Shown: piece by piece, positions 33,970 to 41,568 of the stretch | How positions within the stretch are numbered: position 1 is the first letter of the stretch | Layout of the letters: every line of letters starts with the position of its first letter | Assembly: GCA_002483365.1 (NCBI GenBank) | Contig: DLHT01000019.1 | Span: 50,363-114,362, forward strand | DNA from: Cellvibrio sp. UBA7661 | GTDB lineage: Bacteria > Pseudomonadota > Gammaproteobacteria > Pseudomonadales > Cellvibrionaceae | Direction: 5' to 3' | DNA length: 64,000 nt | The notes under the pieces: model-generated | Told to the model about the DNA's origin: nothing | The model's database searches: none | What the model saw: the letters and a program-made list of their open reading frames with translations, nothing else | Program-made: the position numbers and the translations under genes

Positions 33970-36900
33970 TCACTTTTTGGGAAATTGATACAGCGTGTAA
34001 TACGCATCCATTTTTTCTGGTGCATTTTTTTCAAACAGCGTTTGGGTTTTTACCTGTGCATGGTAAACCCGCGCTGTTTGTTGTGGATGAACTTGTTTTT
34101 GCGCCAGTGATGACAAACCAATATTCACGGTTTTGCGGTCATCGCTAATGGATACGGATTTAATGGCCTCTTTTGTCACATCCATTTCTTCAGAGCCATA
34201 ATCCGGCGCATCGCGATAAACCCAGGATTCCAAACCGAGCAGTAATGTTAATTCGTCTGCAGTAATATTGCTGTTAATTGGTTGGGTAAACTCAAGCGCA
34301 AAACCGGTTGGTGTTGCAAGCATTTGCGTTATGGCCGGAGCGATGGTTTTTCCGTCCCACACAATGCGCTGCAAACTGGCAACATGACCGCCTTTGGCTT
34401 GCCAACCGCGACCGGTCTGGCCGAGCAGCAAACTGTTGTCAGGCAAAAAGAGTGGGCGCATCACACCGGATTCCAAACCATCGATAAACGGCATGACACT
34501 GCCTTGCTCAACGCCATCGACATTTTGAATTGCGATGCGCAGTAAATTCGATTGAGTTTGGTCGCCCATCAACATTTGCCCCGCAAACGCGCCGAATTTT
34601 CCTTTGGTGGTATCCCACGCCGGGTGGCCCGGTGAATTGGCGACGCGGTTGTGCGGCAATAAAACGATCGCGTTGGTGCGTTTGTCTTGTACTTTTTCCC
34701 ATGCGATTTCAGGTGACTCGGCGGTCATGCCCGGTAAATCCACCAACGCCGATGGGTGACCAAAGAAATTATTTTTTTCGATGGTAAATATTTTTGAAGT
34801 GCCCATATATTCGCCCTGGTTATCGGAATACCAGAGACGGCCATCGGGCGCTGTTCCCAAGCCTGCCGGGCTGCGTAAACCATTTGCCCAAAGCTCAAAT
34901 TTGCCATTGGGTTCAACGCGGATATTCCAACCGGATAAACCACCTTGTGTGCCCATGTATTTGCCACCGGCTTTGTAAGTGGAGCCATCGCCGCCATCGG
35001 CGAGGTTGATGCTGATGTAGTAGGCTCCATCGCTGCCGCGTGTTGGGCCATGCATATACGAGTGGTAATTGCCGTGATACGAATGCGCATCAAATAAGGT
35101 TTCGTAACTATCGGCAATGCCGTCGCCGTTAGTGTCGCGGATGCGTGTGAGTTCTGCTTTTTGCCCGGCAATAACGGTGAGGCCTTTTTTGTCTTCGGCT
35201 ACCACACCAAGGCTGTCAAATGTGCCTTCGGCAAATAATTGCCATTGGCCTTTCACAATGCGCCAAATACCGGCCGTGCGCGTGGCGACTACCACGGTTT
35301 TGTCATCAGTTAACGTCAGCCCCAGCGCTTCAAATAATTGCTCGCGGCCAAAATTATCTTTTGGTGGGTAATAACTTTCAACGCGATAACCCGCTGGCAA
35401 ATCGGCTTTGGATTCGGTGATACGGATGGGTTGTTTGCGATAATCAAATTCAGATTTTTTCGCGTGCCACACATTGGCTGCCACTTGCATTTTGGCGGTG
35501 AGGGTTACGTTTTTGCTGCCGGCGGGCAATGTCCATTGGCCGTCTTTGATTTCACCTTTGCTGACAGCGGCATTTTGTAAAAGCTGTGTGTTCAGTGAAA
35601 ATTGTTGCGCTGTTTTTAGCTCGCCATTGACCTTGATGGTGACATCGCCATTGGCTGCAATCGCGGTTTGGATATTGAGCGTATTTTTGCCAACGCGATA
35701 GTTAAAGGTTGGCAATTCATTTTTTTGCTTGGAATTGCGCGTATAGCCCAAAAATTGCGCATCCATCGCAGCCACGCGCGGCAGGTGATCTTCTTTGCTA
35801 TTTAGCGATGCCTTAATGGTTTCTACATCGCCAAATTTGGCTTCTTTAAATGAGAAGTCGATAATTTTTCCTTGTGCGTTGAGCGGCGCAAATAAAAATT
35901 CCTGATTGCCGAAATTCATTTCGCGGCTTTCAAAGCCCATCTTCAAACCTTTACCACCGCGGTTGGTAAATTCGCCGGTCATATCCAAAAAGCCGCCTTG
36001 CCAAATTTTGGTGATGGCGAGCAGGCGTGGATCAAATGAATAGTTAACACCCCAAGGCGATCCCACATGAATGGCACGGCCGGATACGCCTGGCATAGGG
36101 CCGCGTTGGATGCGCACTTCATCATCCACCAATAATTGCAAGCGGTCAGCAATTGGGTCGTATTCTTCTGCGCCGGTCTGCGCGAGTAATTTAATCGCTG
36201 GCCCTTGGTCATGCAGGTCATTCAATGTGGCGAGGTAATCGCCAATCGCATCAATTTGTACATCGCTCAATACCTGTTGCGAAAACGCTGGCATGATCGG
36301 CAAGAATGGCTCGCCTTTCTTCGCTCCACTTTCTGCAACAGCCAATTGGTCGGTAGCGGCGCGGATGCTGCGGTGCAGGTATTGGCGATCAGCTTTGATG
36401 GTAAAGCGATGGCCTTCACCGCCTTCAACAATTTCACGGTCGCGCGGTTCGCGTTTAAATAAACCGAACAAATTTGGCCCGGTGCTCACGCCCGCATCAT
36501 TTTTAATCGTGGAGTGGCAAGCATTACAACCGACCGACTCAAACGTTTCTTTGCCCAGTGCAACAAAATCAACCAACTCTTTTTGGTTGGTCATTTCGCC
36601 AGAATTTTTGGGCATTGTGAGTAATGAAAAATCAGCCGGTGCAATGGTGAAATTGCGCAGTGCGAGCTGACCTTTGTTAACTAAAAAACTGGTGATGCCC
36701 GCAGGGTTTTCCCAGCCGACATTGGCGTTCTCGCTCATGCCGGTGCGGATGTCATTCACCGCTATCGTTTCACCGTTAATACGGACTTCTACAATCAAGG
36801 CCGAATCCACTTTTGCACTCGCCTCGTTATAGCGCGGAGCGCGGAAAGTTACGTAGAGTTTTTGCCATTCATTGTTGACGTTTTTGAGATCGATGGCGTA

Positions 36901-37221
36901 GCGGCCTTGCACATACAATTTTGCATCGCTGCCTTCGGGAACCAAAAATTCGGTTTCAAGCACCGAATCGCCAATATGTTCGATGGTGTTTAGATGTTCG
37001 CTGCTGCCGTTAGTGTTAAGCACCAGGATATCGCCATCTTTTGCGGGGGTGATTTGCAATTTATTGCCAACAGCGCTGACTTTACTGGCACTGATCCAAC
37101 CGCTGTTTACCTTGAAATATTCGGCCGGGTTTTGTGCATGGTTTTGCGCGTTATTCGCGGCAAAGAGTGGTGCGCTGAAGACGATGAGTGAAGCGAGCAA
37201 TGTTTTTTTCAGGAGAGACAT
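33970..37221 (-). CDS. Large secreted cytochrome c / beta-propeller protein with DUF1080-like N-terminus
   Basis: About 1083 residues. Signal peptide (~1-22), a DUF1080-like beta-sandwich (~30-200), a class I cytochrome c domain with CNACH at 232-236, a middle region (~340-620) I do not recognise, and a C-terminal beta-propeller (~630-1000) like glucose/sorbosone dehydrogenases and the large secreted proteins of Planctomycetes/Verrucomicrobia (NGDGIADSYETL, then HSYMHGPTRGSDG). The combination suggests periplasmic oxidation of a sugar or glycoside with electrons leaving through the heme. The DUF1080 gene upstream, whose family includes 3-keto-glycoside hydrolases, fits that. The substrate is unknown. 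ATG 37221 gives the signal peptide; no strong ribosome-binding site. Confidence 0.75.
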   Translation of the reverse strand: MSLLKKTLLASLIVFSAPLFAANNAQNHAQNPAEYFKVNSGWISASKVSAVGNKLQITPAKDGDILVLNTNGSSEHLNTIEHIGDSVLETEFLVPEGSDAKLYVQGRYAIDLKNVNNEWQKLYVTFRAPRYNEASAKVDSALIVEVRINGETIAVNDIRTGMSENANVGWENPAGITSFLVNKGQLALRNFTIAPADFSLLTMPKNSGEMTNQKELVDFVALGKETFESVGCNACHSTIKNDAGVSTGPNLFGLFKREPRDREIVEGGEGHRFTIKADRQYLHRSIRAATDQLAVAESGAKKGEPFLPIMPAFSQQVLSDVQIDAIGDYLATLNDLHDQGPAIKLLAQTGAEEYDPIADRLQLLVDDEVRIQRGPMPGVSGRAIHVGSPWGVNYSFDPRLLAITKIWQGGFLDMTGEFTNRGGKGLKMGFESREMNFGNQEFLFAPLNAQGKIIDFSFKEAKFGDVETIKASLNSKEDHLPRVAAMDAQFLGYTRNSKQKNELPTFNYRVGKNTLNIQTAIAANGDVTIKVNGELKTAQQFSLNTQLLQNAAVSKGEIKDGQWTLPAGSKNVTLTAKMQVAANVWHAKKSEFDYRKQPIRITESKADLPAGYRVESYYPPKDNFGREQLFEALGLTLTDDKTVVVATRTAGIWRIVKGQWQLFAEGTFDSLGVVAEDKKGLTVIAGQKAELTRIRDTNGDGIADSYETLFDAHSYHGNYHSYMHGPTRGSDGAYYISINLADGGDGSTYKAGGKYMGTQGGLSGWNIRVEPNGKFELWANGLRSPAGLGTAPDGRLWYSDNQGEYMGTSKIFTIEKNNFFGHPSALVDLPGMTAESPEIAWEKVQDKRTNAIVLLPHNRVANSPGHPAWDTTKGKFGAFAGQMLMGDQTQSNLLRIAIQNVDGVEQGSVMPFIDGLESGVMRPLFLPDNSLLLGQTGRGWQAKGGHVASLQRIVWDGKTIAPAITQMLATPTGFALEFTQPINSNITADELTLLLGLESWVYRDAPDYGSEEMDVTKEAIKSVSISDDRKTVNIGLSSLAQKQVHPQQTARVYHAQVKTQTLFEKNAPEKMDAYYTLYQFPKK

Positions 37222-37243
37222 AATCCGTACCTGCGATTTAATT

Positions 37244-37274
37244 AAAAAAGCGCCGCAGTTATTCACTGCGGCGC
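37244..37274 (-). terminator. Intrinsic terminator between the DUF1080 gene and the cytochrome gene
   Basis: On the minus strand a 10-bp stem GCGCCGCAGT / ACTGCGGCGC with a 5-base loop is followed by a T6 run, ending about 22 bases before the cytochrome gene start. The downstream gene must be expressed by read-through or from its own promoter. Confidence 0.8.
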
Positions 37275-37330
37275 AAACAGACGACGGTCAAAGCATTTAG
37301 CTGTAACAGTCAGCGGATAGAGCGGAAAAA

Positions 37331-38140
37331 TTAGAGTTTGCGCACCCAAATGTTGCGGAAGGCCATGGCATTACCATGGTCTTGTAAGCGCAGAGGAGCA
37401 CAGCCGTGGGCTTTGTATACCGGTTTGCCGATCCACTCGGTAGTACCCTGGATTTCAACGTGGTTTTGCACCAACACACCGTTGTGCAACACAGTGACAT
37501 AGCCCGGCTTGCTGAGTTTTTGTGCGCTATCGAATTTAGGCGCAGTAAAGATGATGTCGTAAGTTTGCCATTCGCCAGGTGCACGCGAGGCATTTACCAA
37601 GGGGATAGTTTGTTTGTAAACCGAACCGACTTGCCCATTGGGATAGGTTTTATTGTTGTACGAATCCAGAATCTGGATTTCATAACGTTCCTGGAAAAAT
37701 ACACCGCTGTTATTGCGCGCCTGGCCTTCTAACAATTTGCCCTTGTCGTCGGTGATCAAGGTTGGGGTTTTCCATTCAATGTGCAATTGCGCATCGCAGA
37801 ATGATTCTTTGGTTTTGATATCGCCGGTCGATGGCACTACGGTCAGCGCACCATCGACGATTTTCCACTTGGCTGCGCCGCCTTCAGCGCCTTGCCATTG
37901 CTCCAGATTTTTTCCATCGAACAGCGCGATCGCATCAGAGGGAATGCCATTGACCGGTGAGCTGATGACCGGAGGAACCGGTTCCCAAACTTCTGTTTCT
38001 TCGGCTAATTGCCACGGCTCTTTGGCTTTTTCCTGAGCGGCTTTTTCAGCGGCGACAGTAAAAGAAGAGCACATAAGTGCTGCGCTAAAACAAGCGATAG
38101 AAGCCGGTGTCAGGCCGCGCTTCAATAGGGGATTGTTCAT
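37331..38140 (-). CDS. Secreted DUF1080 (3-keto-glycoside hydrolase-like) protein
   Basis: 269 residues. Signal peptide (~1-31), then one DUF1080 domain: the family-typical ALFDGKNLEQWQ, WKIVDGALTVVP, DAQLHIEWKTP, NNSGVFFQERYEIQILDSYNNKTYPNGQ and the closing FRNIWVRKL (each read as a separate segment). The fold is concanavalin/GH16-like, and some members cleave 3-keto-disaccharides made by glycoside 3-oxidation. Periplasmic. An AGGA box precedes the ATG. It lies upstream of the cytochrome/propeller gene on the same strand but is separated from it by a terminator. Enzyme activity is inferred from the family. Confidence 0.85.
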   Translation of the reverse strand: MNNPLLKRGLTPASIACFSAALMCSSFTVAAEKAAQEKAKEPWQLAEETEVWEPVPPVISSPVNGIPSDAIALFDGKNLEQWQGAEGGAAKWKIVDGALTVVPSTGDIKTKESFCDAQLHIEWKTPTLITDDKGKLLEGQARNNSGVFFQERYEIQILDSYNNKTYPNGQVGSVYKQTIPLVNASRAPGEWQTYDIIFTAPKFDSAQKLSKPGYVTVLHNGVLVQNHVEIQGTTEWIGKPVYKAHGCAPLRLQDHGNAMAFRNIWVRKL

Positions 38141-38374
38141 GGATGGTTCCTGATTGTGTTGTGGTCGTTTTTATGATGATTGCTTTTGGTTTTTTATAGA
38201 AAGTGAGTTTATTTATAGCGGCCAGATAAGGGATATGCGAAGTCTTTTACACAGCTTGATAAAATTATCAGATAAATATGGATTTCGTTAACATTGCTTT
38301 ACAGAGTGGTCAGAAGGGCTGCTGCGGTGAACCAGCACCGCAGTGTCAACAAGGTCTTGCACGGGTGTTGCGCA

Positions 38375-39142
38375 TCATTTTTTTGCCCAGCGCTGGCTTG
38401 CCGGGCAGTTCAGGAATTGCGATCTGCTCAACCAGTTTTTGTCAGGGTAATAAGAGAACAAAAACTGCTCGCCCTTGATGGTATCGATCACCTTGCGCGC
38501 GATACCTCTGCGCACTGCCGGGCAGCCATGGCTACGGCCAAGGTGTCCCAGTTTTTGGGCAAGTTTCAGATCGACGTAATCGGCACCGTGGAAAACAATC
38601 GCACGTTCCATCGCTCTGTCGTTAAAGCCATCTTCCAGACCTTCCATGCGCAGGGAATAGCCATTGGCTCCTACGTAAGTGTTTTTAGTGCGGAATAGCC
38701 CCAGGCTGGTCTGGTGGCTGCCGTAATCATTGGAAAAGTGGCGGGCAACGTTTTTGCCGGTATTCATGCCGTGGGCGACCAGTTCCTGAAACAGTAATTT
38801 GCCGCTAACCAGATCAAACACCCAAAGGCGAGGCTTGGTGGACACCAGCGAGTAATCAATTACCGTCAGGTTGCGCGCGGGTGACATACCTTGCGCAAGG
38901 GCGCAATCCAGTGCCGACAGCGCGAGACTGATGACCTGTGGATTGGCCGCCGGTGCTGCACGCGTCAACTTATTTAATAACGCCTGTGCGTGTTCGTGAT
39001 TAAACGCCTGGCTAAAGGGGTTTTCGGATGGAGTTTGCGCTACGCTTGCCTGCGCGGATGACACAAGACTAACGAAAACGATGCCAAAAGCGATGCTAAA
39101 TAGGGCAGAAAAAGACAAGGCCCTGAAACTGGTGTACAACAT
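38375..39142 (-). CDS. L,D-transpeptidase catalytic-domain (YkuD_2-type) protein
   Basis: 255 residues. Signal peptide (~1-33, ending SSAQAS) and a YkuD_2-type domain with the catalytic segment GRSHGCPAV, nucleophile Cys207; upstream HGADYVD supplies the conserved His/Gly region. Enzymes of this family remodel peptidoglycan or attach proteins to it in the periplasm. A GGGGAT box precedes the ATG. It is divergent from a second, different L,D-transpeptidase 183 bases away, which suggests shared control. Confidence 0.88.
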   Translation of the reverse strand: MLYTSFRALSFSALFSIAFGIVFVSLVSSAQASVAQTPSENPFSQAFNHEHAQALLNKLTRAAPAANPQVISLALSALDCALAQGMSPARNLTVIDYSLVSTKPRLWVFDLVSGKLLFQELVAHGMNTGKNVARHFSNDYGSHQTSLGLFRTKNTYVGANGYSLRMEGLEDGFNDRAMERAIVFHGADYVDLKLAQKLGHLGRSHGCPAVRRGIARKVIDTIKGEQFLFSYYPDKNWLSRSQFLNCPASQRWAKK

Positions 39143-39325
39143 GGATATCCCCGAAATTCTGGGTAATTAGAGTTGTAGCGGCCTTGCTATGGATTTATGG
39201 CTATAAGAAAGTAAATGCTAGCATCCGTTTGGGAGTGCGGCAAATAACAAAAGTTCAGCAAATTCATCGCATTGTGTGAGTTTTATAAGTTTTACTGGGT
39301 AAATAGCGTGCAGAGGCGCTTGTTT

Positions 39326-41251
39326 ATGTTGTTATTGGATGTATTGAGTTGCCGCCTGCAGGCGCTGCAAAAGCACTTGCAAGTGGCACAAGGATGGTTG
39401 GTGCTGGTGGTCATGTTATGTCTGGTGCAGCCTGCGCAGGCTCAGGTGGGCGAAGCTGCGATGGCGCTGGGCAAAGTCCAGGATTACCGCAATCTGCAGC
39501 TGCAAGAGCAGGAGATGGCGCAAGCGATAGAGATGCAAATGACATCCCTGCAGCTGGATGTCGTCGCAGGCGATACCAAAGACAGTGCGGAGCATTTGAC
39601 TCAGGCATTGATCGCTTTTTATGTACAGCGGCAGTATCGCCCCATCTGGGATAAGCCCGTGCGCGTACAGCAGTTGGTCGCCGCATTGGAGTCTCTGGCA
39701 GATGATGGCCTGAATCCCGAGGATTACGCCATCGGCCAATTGCGCAATGCGCTGCTGTTGTCGGGCGATGCTGGTGCTCCCGATCTACCCCGGCGTGTTG
39801 CTGATGAGCTGCGCGCAACCAATGCTTACCTGCGTGCGCTATATCACCTCTACAACGGCAAGGTGAATCCTGCCGGGCTTGATCCCCAGTGGAACTTTGA
39901 CTTGCTGGATATGGCACCCATAGCCGATAGCGTACGCCTTGCCGATGTGATCGAAACCGGACAAATCGCCAGCCTGTTCGACCAAACCCGCCCCCAACAT
40001 ATGATCTACCGCAGCTTTGTCGCCGGTTTGAAGCATTACCGCTCTTTGGCCGGGCAGGGTGGATGGCCTTCATTGCCGGTTGGGCCAACGTTAAAACCCT
40101 GTATGGTTGATCCGCAGGTGGCCGTACTACGCCAGCGGTTGCGCGTGACCGGTGAGTACATTGAACCGCCTGCTGCTGAAGATCCGCAGGCGCTGACACC
40201 TGCCCAGGTGTGCGTGTTGGCAAATGCCAAAACCGCTGCGGCAAGTGCGGCTGCAGTGTCTTCTCTGGGCTCTTCGCCGGACTCTTCACTGGGTTCTTCA
40301 GCGAGCGCGTTATCAACAGATGCAAGCAGTGTTGCATCCTCTTCCAGTGCCTCCAGTGTCGCGCCGGTAAATCCCGATGAGGTATTTGATGAGCACTTGG
40401 TCGAAGCGATCAAACGCTTCCAGCGCGCGCAGTACCTTGAGGATGATGGCAGCGTTGGGCCTGCAACCCGTGCGGCGCTGAATGTATCGGTGCAATCTCG
40501 CATTGATCAGATCCGCGTCAACCTTGATCGCGCCCGCTGGCTATTGCATAACATCCCGCCGGAAATGCTGCTGGTCGATGTGGCCGGTTTTAAAATTACC
40601 TATTTCAAGGCCAGCCAACCTGTCTGGCGCTCGCGCGTACAGGTGGGTATGTCGTATCGAACCAGCCCGATTTTCCGCTCGGAAGTGAATTACATTACCC
40701 TCAACCCGACCTGGACTATTCCACCCACTATTTTGCGCAAGGATGTGCTGCCTAAATTGCGTAAGGATCTGGGTTATCTGCGCGATAACAAAATCCGCGT
40801 GCTGGATAGCAATGGCAAAGAACTGGATCCGGCGACGGTAGATTGGTACAAGCCGGGCAATGTCACCCTGCGTCAGGATGCAGGCTCCCATGCCGCATTG
40901 GGTAAGGCGGTAATCCGTTTCCCTAATTCCTATGCGGTTTATCTGCACGATACCCCGCACCAAAAGCTGTTTAACAAAAGCCAGCGCGCTTTCAGCTCGG
41001 GCTGTATTCGCGTTGAGCGCGCACTGGAATTGGTTGAGCTGCTGTTGGCGGAAACACCCGGTTGGGATAAAGCCGCTATCGATAAGGCCCTGGCGACAGG
41101 CAAGACGCGCAATGTCACTCTGGCCAAACGAGTGCCGATCTTGCTGGCCTATTGGACAGTGGATGCGCTCAGCGAGACAGAAGTGGCGTTCAAGCCGGAT
41201 ATTTACAACCGCGATGCGCAAGTGTTGGCAGCGCTAAATCGACGTGATTAG
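39326..41251 (+). CDS. YcbB/LdtD-type L,D-transpeptidase
   Basis: 641 residues. Makes 3-3 cross-links in peptidoglycan. Order: signal peptide (~1-40, ending QPAQAQ), helical scaffold domain (~80-260), a peptidoglycan-binding domain (~355-400; IKRFQRAQYLEDDGSVGPATRAAL, read by segment), and the YkuD catalytic domain (~430-600) with HDTPHQKLFNKSQRAFSSGC and Cys560. An unusual Ser/Ala-rich stretch (~300-345) interrupts the region before the binding domain; it is low-complexity and probably a flexible linker. ATG 39326 follows an AGAGG box at 39312-39316; a TTG at 39272 is an upstream alternative. Confidence 0.9.
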   Translation: MLLLDVLSCRLQALQKHLQVAQGWLVLVVMLCLVQPAQAQVGEAAMALGKVQDYRNLQLQEQEMAQAIEMQMTSLQLDVVAGDTKDSAEHLTQALIAFYVQRQYRPIWDKPVRVQQLVAALESLADDGLNPEDYAIGQLRNALLLSGDAGAPDLPRRVADELRATNAYLRALYHLYNGKVNPAGLDPQWNFDLLDMAPIADSVRLADVIETGQIASLFDQTRPQHMIYRSFVAGLKHYRSLAGQGGWPSLPVGPTLKPCMVDPQVAVLRQRLRVTGEYIEPPAAEDPQALTPAQVCVLANAKTAAASAAAVSSLGSSPDSSLGSSASALSTDASSVASSSSASSVAPVNPDEVFDEHLVEAIKRFQRAQYLEDDGSVGPATRAALNVSVQSRIDQIRVNLDRARWLLHNIPPEMLLVDVAGFKITYFKASQPVWRSRVQVGMSYRTSPIFRSEVNYITLNPTWTIPPTILRKDVLPKLRKDLGYLRDNKIRVLDSNGKELDPATVDWYKPGNVTLRQDAGSHAALGKAVIRFPNSYAVYLHDTPHQKLFNKSQRAFSSGCIRVERALELVELLLAETPGWDKAAIDKALATGKTRNVTLAKRVPILLAYWTVDALSETEVAFKPDIYNRDAQVLAALNRRD

Positions 41252-41268
41252 TAACCAATGATCCAAAT

Positions 41269-41296
41269 CGTCATCCCCGCTGGCGGGGATCCATAG
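41269..41296 (-). repeat. REP-like palindrome, copy 2 (inverted)
   Basis: Read on the minus strand it is CTATGGATCCCCGC-CA-GCGGGGATGACG by segment, nearly the same as copy 1. It sits 17 bases after the YcbB-type gene and faces copy 3, making an inverted pair. The 41252-41568 gap (317 bases) holds this pair and otherwise no gene I can support. Confidence 0.75.
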
Positions 41297-41312
41297 TTTT
41301 TAAGACTAATTG

Positions 41313-41338
41313 CTGGGCTCCCGCAAACGGGAGTGACG
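41313..41338 (+). repeat. REP-like palindrome, copy 3
   Basis: Core CTCCCGC-AA-ACGGGAG followed by TGACG. It forms an inverted pair with copy 2, as in BIME-type repeat pairs. Confidence 0.7.
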
Positions 41339-41568
41339 ATAAAGTACCAAGGGGCTGTTGTTTTGGTTTTTTTTAATCTACTCAGGGAGCTTTTTTGTAT
41401 TGTTGTGCCATGTAAATTTGTATTTATGCCAACTCAAGGCTAGCTTTAATAGAAATTTAGACCATTCGTATTGGTGCGTGCGCCTGCGCGCGTTCCAAAT
41501 GTACAGCTTCCAGGCGCTCCCGCCTGATCCAATAACAAATGCTTTAGACCAATAAGGATCACCCCATC

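Noticed and set aside
39411..40337. 308-codon frame antisense to the YcbB-type gene
   Set aside because: Arg/His/Gln-rich shadow frame opposite a clear signal peptide, scaffold and transpeptidase gene.
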